From assembly GCA_037445875.1 (NCBI GenBank), contig JBBIJR010000040.1, positions 1 through 31,851 on the forward strand: 31,851 bases of DNA. Reading direction: 5' to 3'. The notes under the pieces are model-generated. The model searched no databases. It was not told where the DNA came from and saw nothing but the letters and a program-made list of their open reading frames with translations. The position numbers were made by a program, and so were the translations under genes. Of this stretch, positions 24,817-31,851 are shown piece after piece (position 1 is the first letter of the stretch; every line of letters begins with the position of its first letter). The DNA comes from JBBIJR01 sp037445875 (GTDB taxonomy: Bacteria > CLD3 > SB21).

Positions 24817-25290
24817 CTATCTTCGCTTGGCGAATTCGGTGAGCAGGGAATTGGTGGCACGGAGCCTGCGGGCGAAGGTCGTGCAGAAAGCCCAGAGCAC
24901 TTTCCGCGCAAAGTTGTCGTCGTCCATAACCATCTTGATGAACTGGCTGTTCCGGACTTCGAGCACCTTGGTGGGTTCGACCGCCGTGACGGTGGCGGAT
25001 CGGGGTTCACCGTCCAGTAATGCCATTTCTCCAAAGTAGTCCCCAGCTTTCAACGTCGCCACTTCCTCAACCTTCTCCCCGTCCAGTTTCTTGGTCACGC
25101 GGACGCGGCCGTCGATGATCAGATAGAAGCAGTCTCCGTTGTCCCCCTCTTTGAATATCACGTGGCCCGCCTCGAATTTCTTCCCCGTGGCGGACTTCAG
25201 CACCTTGTTGATGTCTCGCGTCTCCAACCCGTCGAAAATCTCGACGCCTTTGATCAACTCCTCCAGCACACGATGTTGTGAATCTGCCAT
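24817..25290 (-). CDS. Stand-alone cyclic-nucleotide-binding-domain protein
   Basis: A 157-residue protein that is essentially one CRP-type sensor domain: IFDGLETRDINKVLK, GHVIFKEGDNGDCFYLIIDGRVRVTKK and GDYFGEMALLDGEPRSATV (about 89-107, the phosphate-binding cassette). No helix-turn-helix or enzymatic domain follows; the last 30 residues are helical and basic (ARRLRATNSLLTEFAKRR). It may bind a cyclic nucleotide and act by protein contact. It closes the pyrB-rmlB operon, 15 bases after the rmlB stop. It is similar in motif to the N-terminal domain of the kinase at 22277. Confidence 0.85.
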   Translation of the reverse strand: MADSQHRVLEELIKGVEIFDGLETRDINKVLKSATGKKFEAGHVIFKEGDNGDCFYLIIDGRVRVTKKLDGEKVEEVATLKAGDYFGEMALLDGEPRSATVTAVEPTKVLEVRNSQFIKMVMDDDNFARKVLWAFCTTFARRLRATNSLLTEFAKRR

Positions 25291-25305
25291 GACAGGTCCC
25301 CCGAG

Positions 25306-26316
25306 TTACGTTCGTGCCTCGTAGTTCTTCCGCATGAATTCTTGAAAGGCCTTCTGCTTCTCCTTGATCGACCGCCACCACGATTCGTTGCGTACATACC
25401 ATTGGATCGTCTCGACCATCGCTTCATCGAATCGGTGTTTTGGTTTCCATCCGATCCGCCCGATCTTGTCGCAGTTCACGGCGTAACGCCGGTCGTGGCC
25501 CGGCCGGTCGGGCACGCGCTGGATCAGTGCGTCCGGCTTGTTTAGGACCTTGAGGATCAACCGCGTGATTTCCGCATTCGTCTTCTCGTTGCCTCCGCCG
25601 ATGTTGTAAATCTCGCCGACCTCGCCGTGATGCAGAACATGGTCCACCGCCTCGCAATGATCGAGCACGTACAACCAGTCCCGGACGTTCATCCCGTCGC
25701 CGTACAGGGGCAGCGGAAGGTCGTCGATGGCGTTCGTAACAAAGAGCGGAATGAGCTTTTCCGGGTATTGATAGGGTCCGTAGTTGTTGGAGGCACGGGT
25801 GATGATGGTCGGCGTGCCGTATGTGCGATGATAGGCCCGCACCATCATGTCGCCTCCCGCTTTGCTCGCCGAGTACGGACTGTTCGGAGCGAGCGGTGAC
25901 GTTTCGTAGAACTCACCACGGTCGATGGATCCGTAGACCTCGTCCGTCGAGATCTGAATATATCGCTGGATCTTGAATTTACGGGCGGCCTCGAGCAGCA
26001 TCAGCGTACCCTCGACGTCCGTCTTTACAAACGAATGCGCTTCGTGAATCGATCGGTCCACGTGCGTCTCCGCCGCGAAGTTGATCACGGCGTCCACGTC
26101 CGCCGCGTGGCGTTCCACGACTTCCCGATCGCAAATATTACCGTGCACAAATCGGTACCGCGGATTGCCCTCCAGATCGGCAAGATTTTCCCGGTTGCCC
26201 GCATACGTCAAGGCGTCGAGCACCACGATGCGGTAATCCGGATGGCTCTCAAGCATGTACCGGACGAAATTACTTCCGATGAAACCGGCCCCGCCGGTTA
26301 CGAGGATGGTCTGCAA
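25306..26316 (-). CDS. rmlB: dTDP-glucose 4,6-dehydratase
   Basis: A 336-residue extended short-chain dehydrogenase. TGGAGFIG (7-14) binds NAD; ISTDEVYGS gives the catalytic T124-D125-E126; Y148-S-A-S-K152 is the catalytic YxxxK. These and PNSPYSASKAGGDMMVRAYHRTYG are specific to RmlB-type dehydratases, which make dTDP-4-keto-6-deoxyglucose for rhamnose and other deoxy sugars of surface polysaccharides. Translation most likely starts at a TTG (26316-26314) since no ATG precedes the Rossmann motif; GGAG lies eight bases upstream. It follows pyrB by 20 bases and precedes the CNBD gene. Other rml genes are not in the window. Confidence 0.92.
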   Translation of the reverse strand: MQTILVTGGAGFIGSNFVRYMLESHPDYRIVVLDALTYAGNRENLADLEGNPRYRFVHGNICDREVVERHAADVDAVINFAAETHVDRSIHEAHSFVKTDVEGTLMLLEAARKFKIQRYIQISTDEVYGSIDRGEFYETSPLAPNSPYSASKAGGDMMVRAYHRTYGTPTIITRASNNYGPYQYPEKLIPLFVTNAIDDLPLPLYGDGMNVRDWLYVLDHCEAVDHVLHHGEVGEIYNIGGGNEKTNAEITRLILKVLNKPDALIQRVPDRPGHDRRYAVNCDKIGRIGWKPKHRFDEAMVETIQWYVRNESWWRSIKEKQKAFQEFMRKNYEART

Positions 26317-26336
26317 GCAATCGACTCCTGTAATGG

Positions 26337-27263
26337 TTACGCAGCGCGTTTCAGACTGAGCAGATACAGCACGGCCATGCGGATCGCGACGCCGTTGAGC
26401 ACTTGATCGAGAATCAGGGAATGCTCGCTGTCGGCCACGTCGCTGGTCATTTCCACGCCCCTGTTGATGGGTCCGGGGTGCATGATCGTGATCGGCTTCG
26501 GCGCTTCCGCCAGCCGTTCAAGCGTGATCCCGAATTGCTGGCGATACTCGCGCAGGGACGGGAACAATTGCGCCGCCTGGCGTTCGAGTTGAATACGCAG
26601 CACATTCAGCACATCCGCCTTACGGATGGCATCGCCGATGTTCGTGTATACGCGAAGGTTCATGTCCTGAATGCGATGCGGCAAGAACGTCGTGGGACCG
26701 CACACGCCGACGTCCGCGCCCAGGGTCTTGAGGCCGAACACGTTGGACATCGCGACCCGGCTGTGCACAATATCGCCCACGATCACCACGCGGAGACCTT
26801 TCAGATCTCCGAATTTCTCCTTAAGCGTAAACAGGTCCAGCAGCCCCTGCGTGGGATGTTCGTGCGCGCCGTCGCCCGCATTGATGATGTTGGACTTCAG
26901 GCGCTCGCTCAGGAACTGCGCCGCACCGGCCGCCGCGTGTCGGATCACGACCATGTCCACCTTCATGGCCTCGATATTGCGGGCCGTATCCTTCAGCGTC
27001 TCGCCCTTGACCGTGCTGCTGGCGCTGGCCGTGAAATTGATAGTGTCGGCCGACAGGCGCTTCTGGGCCAACTCGAAGGAGATGCGCGTGCGTGTCGACG
27101 GCTCAAAGAACAGGTTGACGACCGTGAATCCCTGAAGCGTGGGAACCTTCTTGACGGGTCGATTGAGAACTTCCTTGAATGAGGTTGCCGTCTCCAGGAT
27201 CAGTTCGATCTCCTCCCGGGTCATACCCTCCAGGCCAAGAAGGTGACGGCTTCGCAATTCCAT
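26337..27263 (-). CDS. pyrB: Aspartate carbamoyltransferase catalytic subunit
   Basis: A 308-residue enzyme condensing carbamoyl phosphate with aspartate in pyrimidine synthesis. Carbamoyl-phosphate contacts are visible: FFEPSTRTRISFE (S56-T-R-T-R60), HPTQGLLDLFTL (136-147) and the C-terminal HPGPINRGVEM. The length is typical of class B/C catalytic chains. No pyrI regulatory chain or pyrC dihydroorotase adjoins. The gene leads an operon with rmlB and the CNBD gene behind its own promoter; no clear Shine-Dalgarno is present before the ATG at 27263. Confidence 0.95.
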   Translation of the reverse strand: MELRSRHLLGLEGMTREEIELILETATSFKEVLNRPVKKVPTLQGFTVVNLFFEPSTRTRISFELAQKRLSADTINFTASASSTVKGETLKDTARNIEAMKVDMVVIRHAAAGAAQFLSERLKSNIINAGDGAHEHPTQGLLDLFTLKEKFGDLKGLRVVIVGDIVHSRVAMSNVFGLKTLGADVGVCGPTTFLPHRIQDMNLRVYTNIGDAIRKADVLNVLRIQLERQAAQLFPSLREYRQQFGITLERLAEAPKPITIMHPGPINRGVEMTSDVADSEHSLILDQVLNGVAIRMAVLYLLSLKRAA

Positions 27264-27301
27264 TTTAATTCGGCATCCGAAGTGGTCGGCTCAACTCGCG
27301 G

Positions 27302-27330
27302 AATATATCAGGATGGTCCTACACAATCAA
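27302..27330 (-). promoter_or_regulatory. Sigma-70-type promoter for pyrB-rmlB-CNBD
   Basis: On the minus strand TTGATT (27330-27325), 17 bases and TATATT (27307-27302). The leader would be about 32 bases. The -10 matches at five of six positions. Confidence 0.6.
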
Positions 27331-27802
27331 GAGGAATTCCCCCTTTGAATGCTCGCGTCGACACGCCCGTGCGGCGTAGAACGGGTAATGGGAAACCTCT
27401 GAAATGCCCGGAATTCCGCTTAGAAGAGCTTGCGGTCAAGAACCTCCTCCTGAGCCTCTCGTACGCGCTCCACATCCATCAATACTCGATTGCCACGATC
27501 TTTAGCTTGTGGAGCATAGAGGCAACTACCTCAAATGTCAAGAATCCTCTTGGGCTTCAACCCAAGTGTGGGTCCGTCCCAACGTACGCGGATAGACTGC
27601 CCCTGGCGGGCCTACTTTCCAGTTTGTCTGCAAAAGGCTTATCAATTTGACTCGTTCAAGATACAACACAACCCCGCTGCCTTGTGACCAGGAAACAGCC
27701 TTTCGATCGCGACATTCAGATATGTTTCCCTCCTTGAACGAGGCGGCCGGTTTTTTTACATTGCCGTTGGCGTTGCGAAACCGACACAAGGATGAGGACA
27801 CC
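27331..27802. other. Intergenic region between pyrB and glyA
   Basis: Apart from the pyrB promoter to its left, this 472-base stretch has no gene I can support. A 6-bp hairpin (CTTGGG, 27549-27554, with CCCAAG, 27561-27566) lacks a T-tract. On the minus strand 27420-27535 translates in two frames to helix-like pieces (SMLHKLKIVAIEY, and MDVERVREAQEEVLDRKLF ending in TAA), which may be a relic gene end. The glyA promoter should lie here but I could not identify it. Confidence 0.6.
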
Positions 27803-29170
27803 ATGAAAACCGTTGAAGCGTACGATCCGGAAGTCTTTGCCTCGATCGTGGGTGAGAAGAAGCGGCAAAACGACACGCTGGAGATGATCGCCTCTGAGAA
27901 CTTCGTCAGCGCGGCCGTCCTGGAGGCCGCCGGAAGCGTGCTGACCAACAAGTACGCGGAAGGATATCCGGGGAACCGGTATTACGGCGGCTGCGAATGG
28001 GTCGACGTTGCCGAGAATATTGCCCGTGAACGTGCGAAGAATTTGTTTTCGTGCGAGTACGCCAACGTGCAGCCGCATTCGGGCAGCCAGGCCAACATGG
28101 CCATCTATTTTTCCGTTTTGCTGCCGGGCGACACGATCATGGGCATGAACCTGTCCCACGGCGGGCATCTGACCCACGGCAGCCCGGTCAATTTCTCCGG
28201 CAAGATGTACAAGGTGGTTGCGTACGGAGTGCGGAGGGAGGACGGGCAAATCGATCACGACGAGCTGGCGCGGACGGCTCGCGAGCACCGGCCGAAGTTG
28301 ATCATCGCCGGCGCAAGCGCGTATCCGAGATTCTTTGATTATGCGAAGGTTCGGGTCGCCCGCGAGCACAAACCTCAAGTGATCATCGCAGGCGCGAGCG
28401 CGTACCCGAGGTTTTTTGAGTACGAACTTTTTCGGGAAGTGGCCGATGAAATCGGAGCGTACCTGATGGCCGACATGGCCCATCCGGCGGGTCTCATCGC
28501 CGCAGGAATTCATCCGAGCCCTGTTCCTCATTGCCACTTTGTCAGCACGACCACGCACAAAACGCTGCGCGGGCCGCGCTCGGGGCTCATTCTGATGGGC
28601 AAAGACTTCGAGAACAAGATGGGCATTGTGGCGCCCAAGTCGGGCCGCGTAAAGATGATGTCGGAGATCCTCGACTCAACCGTGATGCCCGGCATTCAGG
28701 GCGGGCCTCTGATGCACGTCATCGCGGCCAAGGCCGTGGCCTTCAAGGAGGCCCTGGAACCTTCGTTCAAGGTGTACGCTCAACAGGTTGTACGGAACGC
28801 CCGGGCGTTGGCGGAGGCGATGATGAAACAAGACTATCGCCTGGTTTCGGGTGGTACCGACAATCACCTGATCCTGGTCGATCTTACCAACAAGAACCTC
28901 ACGGGCAAGAAGGCGGAACAGACCCTCGAACACGCCGGGATCACGGTGAACAAGAACATGGTTCCGTTCGACACGCAGAGCCCGCTGGTGACGAGCGGCA
29001 TCCGTATCGGCACGGCCGCGCTGACCACGCGTGGGATGAAAGAAAGCGAGATGCAGACGATTGCCTCGTTCATCGATCGGGCACTGCGCAGCCCCGACGA
29101 TTCCGGGGCCCTCTCGGCGATCAAGGAAGACGTTAAGGTTCTGACGTCGAGATTCCCGCTGTATGCGTGA
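27803..29170 (+). CDS. glyA: Serine hydroxymethyltransferase with internal duplication
   Basis: A 455-residue PLP enzyme interconverting serine and glycine with tetrahydrofolate. Normal motifs include MIASENFVSAAVLEAAGS, TNKYAEGYPGNRYYGG, VQPHSGSQANMA, NLSHGGHLTHGSPVNF, ADMAHPAGLIAAG and the PLP lysine K253 in STTTHKTLRGPR. In usual family members this lysine lies near 226-230; the difference equals an extra 27 residues at 159-212, where the strand reading AREHxPxxIIAGASAYPR occurs twice in tandem. The rest of the length is ordinary, ending SRFPLYA. The ATG at 27803 has GAGG five bases before it. The gene stands alone and ends at a bidirectional terminator. Whether the enzyme is active cannot be told from sequence. 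Confidence 0.93.
   Translation: MKTVEAYDPEVFASIVGEKKRQNDTLEMIASENFVSAAVLEAAGSVLTNKYAEGYPGNRYYGGCEWVDVAENIARERAKNLFSCEYANVQPHSGSQANMAIYFSVLLPGDTIMGMNLSHGGHLTHGSPVNFSGKMYKVVAYGVRREDGQIDHDELARTAREHRPKLIIAGASAYPRFFDYAKVRVAREHKPQVIIAGASAYPRFFEYELFREVADEIGAYLMADMAHPAGLIAAGIHPSPVPHCHFVSTTTHKTLRGPRSGLILMGKDFENKMGIVAPKSGRVKMMSEILDSTVMPGIQGGPLMHVIAAKAVAFKEALEPSFKVYAQQVVRNARALAEAMMKQDYRLVSGGTDNHLILVDLTNKNLTGKKAEQTLEHAGITVNKNMVPFDTQSPLVTSGIRIGTAALTTRGMKESEMQTIASFIDRALRSPDDSGALSAIKEDVKVLTSRFPLYA
28277..28438 (+). repeat. 81-bp in-frame tandem duplication within glyA
   Basis: Copy one is 28277-28357, copy two 28358-28438. They share 58 of 81 bases and 19 of 27 residues by direct count; most differences are at third positions or in the last eight codons. 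Both preserve IIAGASAYPRFF. The frame is unbroken. The divergence argues against a recent slip or assembly error. Confidence 0.9.
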
Positions 29171-29482
29171 GGAACACCCTTTCTCTTCCGTTGGCGCCCC
29201 GCAGTTGCCGGAGCTCCCCGTGGCAGGCGTCGGCTAAATCCGTCCTTCACTCCTGAAGTGGACAACGATCCCATGGAGTCCCGTTAAGGACGCGATATCT
29301 ATGGACAGCAGGCGATAGAAGCTCGAGGTCCCGCAGGGACGAGAGGTTACTGACGAGCGTCCGGGGCAGAGACTGCAAGCGCGACTATTTTGCCCCGGGC
29401 AGGACTTCGTTCTGTTTCGTTGGTGCATCTCGACCGTCCGAGGCGAAATCACCACCGATAGGAAACAACGATCACAAAAAAA
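29171..29482. repeat. Intergenic region with two GTCCC-hairpin repeat units
   Basis: No gene is visible. GTCCC-GTTA-AGGAC (29278-29291) and GTCCC-GCA-GGGAC (29328-29340) are short hairpins whose starts are exactly 50 bases apart; the flanks are partly similar (GCGATATCTATGGACAGC and GAGAGGTTACTGACGAGC). A third hairpin, CCGGGGCA (29361-29368) with TGCCCCGG (29391-29398), follows. They resemble dispersed hairpin repeats that I recall from FCB genomes, but I could not compare them. The stretch lies between the convergent glyA and FecR genes. Confidence 0.5.
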
Positions 29483-29506
29483 GGCCGTCTTTCGACGGCC
29501 CTTTTT
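29483..29506. terminator. Bidirectional intrinsic terminator
   Basis: GGCCGTC (29483-29489), loop TTTC, GACGGCC (29494-29500) is followed by CTTTTT on the plus strand and flanked by seven As on the left, which give a T-run on the minus strand. It can stop both glyA (plus) and the FecR operon (minus, stop at 29529). Confidence 0.9.
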
Positions 29507-29528
29507 CAGAAGCTCTTGTCAGGATCTA

Positions 29529-30209
29529 TCAGTACTTGATCTTCACTTCTTTCAGGTTACCGTCGGCGTCGCGGAACTGGATCTTGATCTCTTCCTGCAG
29601 CTGACCCTCGTCCGGAATGTCGCCTTCCTTGGTCTCCGTGATGTTCACGTTGCCGTCTTTGCCGGAAGTGCCCGTCTGACCCACACCCACGGTCGCCGTT
29701 TGCCCCGACGTCTTGTTCGATAACTCGATCAGACCCTCGAGACCGATGATGGTTGTGCCCTGGTCGCCTTCGATCACCCAGAATTCCGTGCCTTTGACCG
29801 AAGCGACCGAGGTCGGCGTGGCGACCTGGAAGGAACCCTTTTGTTTCGATACCTTCACAAATAACTCGCCGACGTCCATCACGATCTGCTTGGAAATCGT
29901 CTTGCCCTCGTAATTACCCTGGACCTTGAGCACGCTATTAGGTTTCACCTTGACGACGCTCTTGTCGTCGAGGAACATCACCGCAGCGTAGCCGTCCTTC
30001 TTGGTCTGCACTTCGTTGCCGGAGTACAATTTGGAGCCTTTGGCCATCTTGGCCCATCCTTTGGCCTGCCTGGCCTGCACGTCGCCCAGCGTCTTCAGGA
30101 CGACCGCCACGGCCTTGCTCTCCCCGGCCGCGCCGAGGTAGACCGACGTGCCGACCGCCACACAAGCCACGGTCAAACCGACGATCATTTTCACTATAAA
30201 GGTTTTCAT
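29529..30209 (-). CDS. FecR-domain secreted protein
   Basis: A 226-residue protein with an N-terminal signal or anchor (MKTFIVKMIVGLTVACVAVG). Residues about 30-150 form a FecR domain: GDVQARQAKGW, KGSKLYSGNEVQTKKDGYAAVMF, DDKSVVKVKPNSVLKV and a stretch FQVATPTSVASVKGTEFWV. In FecR systems this domain carries an outer signal to a FecI sigma factor, but here no FecI gene is adjacent and no cytoplasmic N-terminal domain is present, so it is the periplasmic type of unknown role. The C-terminus is acidic and glycine-rich. GGAGAA lies six bases before the ATG at 30209. It follows its partner gene by 25 bases. Confidence 0.8.
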   Translation of the reverse strand: MKTFIVKMIVGLTVACVAVGTSVYLGAAGESKAVAVVLKTLGDVQARQAKGWAKMAKGSKLYSGNEVQTKKDGYAAVMFLDDKSVVKVKPNSVLKVQGNYEGKTISKQIVMDVGELFVKVSKQKGSFQVATPTSVASVKGTEFWVIEGDQGTTIIGLEGLIELSNKTSGQTATVGVGQTGTSGKDGNVNITETKEGDIPDEGQLQEEIKIQFRDADGNLKEVKIKY

Positions 30210-30234
30210 AAATCTTCTCCGCTGAGCGTTTCGA

Positions 30235-31401
30235 TTACGGTTTGATTTCAACTTTATAGACATCCGGCAGGTCTCCGAGCTTGGTCCGCAAGTCCGTCAC
30301 AGTGGCGGCCGTCCCGTTGATCTCGATGCTGATGGCCGAATAACCTCGCAGTTCATTGACAATCGCCTCCCCGGTGGACAGACTCCGCAGGAGATTCAGG
30401 ATTTCATCCGTGTTGATCCCGCCGCCCACGCCGATCATCATCGCCGTGTTGCTGACGGTGAACGAGTTTATGGCGCTTGTCACGAGATTCTGCGATCCGG
30501 TGATCGGGTCTTCCTGGATCATCGTCACGCGGTAGCAATATTCTCCTTCCAGCAAGCCGGGGTTCCACGTCAGGTTGTTTTCGAGCGTCGTTACGTTACC
30601 GCCGGAAATGGGTCCACCCGCCGTTGCCTGGAACGTATTGGTACCGTTGATCTCGAGGAGCACGCGCTGAGACGAAGTCCTCAGTGCATCTTCATACGAT
30701 TGTTCCGCCCGTACCTTGGCAAAGTTCAGCTGGAACTTGTTACCCCCGACGGCCGCCCATTGGAATAGAGGCAGCGGACCGACCTGGCTGCCGTTACCGG
30801 GCACGATCAAGTCGACCGTTGCGCCCGTCAGTACTTCGATGCTCAGGCTGCCGCAAAGGTCGGCCAGCGTAGGATTGCCGCCGTTCTCATCGGTGACGGC
30901 AAAGTCAAAATGAAAACTCCCGCTCGGAATGCCGCCCGACAGGCTGTTGCGGTATCGCTCGCTGATGCGAGGACCCACAAACGCCTGCGCCCGCACGGAA
31001 GTGATGTTTCCGTTGATGAACTGAGGAACGCTCACAAAGTAAGTGCCCGGCGGAACAAACAGCGTCACACGCATTTCATCGCCCGTGCCAAAAACAGTCT
31101 GCCCCGTACCCGCTCCTTGAAAGAGAAAAATGGCCAGATTGACCTGACGCTGTACGGTTCCCGAATTGGTGAATTGCACTCCGAAGCGCTCAAAGCCTGC
31201 CGTGCTGACTGTTCCGGCATTGGTGGAGCCGCCGAGTCCCAATAAACCGATCGGGAAAAACTGGAAGGTCAAGGGCGTCGAAGGCAACAGGCTGATTTGC
31301 AATTCGCCGCCGTACAGCGAGCAGTTCTGGGCCTGGAGTCGGTGCTCTGAGACCATCAGCGCCAGAAGGACCCATGCGCTGATCATGACTTTGTACTTCA
31401 T
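30235..31401 (-). CDS. Secreted protein with fibronectin-III-like region, unknown function
   Basis: A 388-residue protein with a signal peptide (residues 1-24, ending RLQAQ). The first half is beta-rich with no motif I recognise. Residues about 195-320 (VDLIVPGNGSQVGPLPLFQW, LTWNPGLLEGEYCYRV) look like a fibronectin-III or Ig-like module. The last 70 residues, with LLRSLSTGEAIVNELRGYSA and VYKVEIKP, could be a small alpha/beta domain. There is no T9SS sorting motif. AAGGAG lies five bases before the ATG at 31401. It leads a two-gene unit with the FecR protein and could be its extracytoplasmic partner. Confidence 0.7.
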   Translation of the reverse strand: MKYKVMISAWVLLALMVSEHRLQAQNCSLYGGELQISLLPSTPLTFQFFPIGLLGLGGSTNAGTVSTAGFERFGVQFTNSGTVQRQVNLAIFLFQGAGTGQTVFGTGDEMRVTLFVPPGTYFVSVPQFINGNITSVRAQAFVGPRISERYRNSLSGGIPSGSFHFDFAVTDENGGNPTLADLCGSLSIEVLTGATVDLIVPGNGSQVGPLPLFQWAAVGGNKFQLNFAKVRAEQSYEDALRTSSQRVLLEINGTNTFQATAGGPISGGNVTTLENNLTWNPGLLEGEYCYRVTMIQEDPITGSQNLVTSAINSFTVSNTAMMIGVGGGINTDEILNLLRSLSTGEAIVNELRGYSAISIEINGTAATVTDLRTKLGDLPDVYKVEIKP

Positions 31402-31519
31402 AATAGCTCCTTGCGAATCAATCGCATTTTATGAAAATAATTTCTAAGCTTCGGAGTCGGATTGAGCGGTGTCGTGTGTGCCTGAGTCCCAATATAACCG
31501 CCTGCGTGAATGCCGGGCT

Positions 31520-31851
31520 GTGACAACAATCACAAGTAAAACGATTTTGAAACAAGAATTCCTAACGCTTGGTTTTTATTTGTTTAAATGGAGGAGTATC
31601 ACCCCTCTGCCATTCCTGATTGTTTGTACAATCTGGGGCCGCTTCAGTCTGCTAACTTTCACAGTCGGTCTATCGTTGATACTGTTCGGCGAAGTGATAA
31701 GAACCTGGGCAGCAGGCCATCTGGGACCTCTCTCACGGAGCACCGACACTGCCAGGGCCGAGAGACTCGTTACCGCCGGGCCCTATGGCCACGTGCGAAA
31801 TCCCATGTATAGCGCTAATATTTTAATATATTTAGGATTCGCCCTATTGTC
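31520..31851 (+). CDS. Isoprenylcysteine carboxyl methyltransferase-like membrane protein, N-terminal fragment
   Basis: An open frame of about 110 codons runs off the right edge. It contains two hydrophobic spans (around PLPFLIVCTIWGRFSLLTFTV and LSLILFGEVIRTW) and then AAGHLGPLSRSTDTARAERL and VTAGPYGHVRNPMYSANILI, the GPY-x-x-x-RNPMY motif of the ICMT/phospholipid methyltransferase family that binds S-adenosylmethionine. In bacteria the substrate is generally unknown. The start is uncertain: no ATG lies in frame; GTG at 31520 and TTG at 31547 are candidates without a clear RBS. An out-of-frame ATG at 31588 is not the start. The SAM-binding C-terminal part is outside the window. Confidence 0.7.
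   Translation, partial: MTTITSKTILKQEFLTLGFYLFKWRSITPLPFLIVCTIWGRFSLLTFTVGLSLILFGEVIRTWAAGHLGPLSRSTDTARAERLVTAGPYGHVRNPMYSANILIYLGFALL

Noticed and set aside
1200..31800. CRISPR arrays, tRNA, rRNA, transposases or phage genes
   Set aside because: No regularly spaced direct repeats, cloverleaf or rRNA signature, or transposase/integrase motifs were found on reading both strands.

Overview
The window looks like a scaffold from an uncultivated, GC-rich bacterium of the Fibrobacteres-Chlorobi-Bacteroidetes (FCB) superphylum. The signs are secreted proteins ending in YPNPFN-type type IX secretion (T9SS) sorting domains, a PorV/PorQ-family outer-membrane protein, a futalosine-pathway menaquinone gene (mqnC), and a YtxJ-type redoxin. 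A run of ten Ns at 19331-19340 marks a scaffold join, so gene order across it is not proven. I could not run any search; all family names come from motifs read in the translations.

Layout. 1-1091 (minus): pabC followed by the first 77 codons of pabB (folate/PABA synthesis) behind a good promoter. 1140-5754 (plus): a visibly AT-richer island of T9SS cargo genes in decay: a mosaic relic, one intact 280-residue cargo gene, a paralogue with two compensating indels, and an M6-like metalloprotease whose sorting domain is cut off by a one-base deletion. 5898-6983 (plus): mqnC. 7082-8344 (minus): a SpoIID-like lipoprotein, divergent from a 29-codon membrane-peptide gene with a clear promoter. 15954-8553 (minus): a long tightly packed operon ychF - aroB - LON-domain gene - GT-C-like membrane protein - murJ - NtrC-type regulator, with three consecutive ATGA stop/start overlaps.

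16155-17086 (plus): a small secreted protein and a free-methionine-sulfoxide reductase. 19164-17088 (minus): ytxJ and alkD (ATGA overlap), a four-helix membrane protein and a half-size EamA transporter. 19497-24787 (plus): an FG-GAP/VCBS secreted protein, a DacB-type PBP4, a cyclic-nucleotide-domain histidine kinase (ATGA overlap with dacB) and a PorV/PorQ-like protein. 27263-24817 (minus): pyrB - rmlB - stand-alone cyclic-nucleotide-domain protein. 27803-29170 (plus): glyA with an internal 27-residue tandem duplication. 31401-29529 (minus): a secreted 388-residue protein and a FecR-domain protein. 31520-end (plus): the start of an isoprenylcysteine-methyltransferase-like membrane protein.

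Themes. Much of the window concerns the envelope: peptidoglycan (MurJ, DacB, SpoIID), surface sugars (RmlB), secretion (T9SS cargo, PorV/Q) and sensors that could respond to envelope state (the CNBD kinase, the NtrC regulator, the FecR protein). Two things are most worth a second look. One is the duplicated core segment in GlyA. The other is the decaying cargo island, where paralogous sorting-domain ends appear to have been exchanged and single-base lesions cluster while the rest of the window is intact. I see no CRISPR array, rRNA, tRNA, prophage or insertion sequence.
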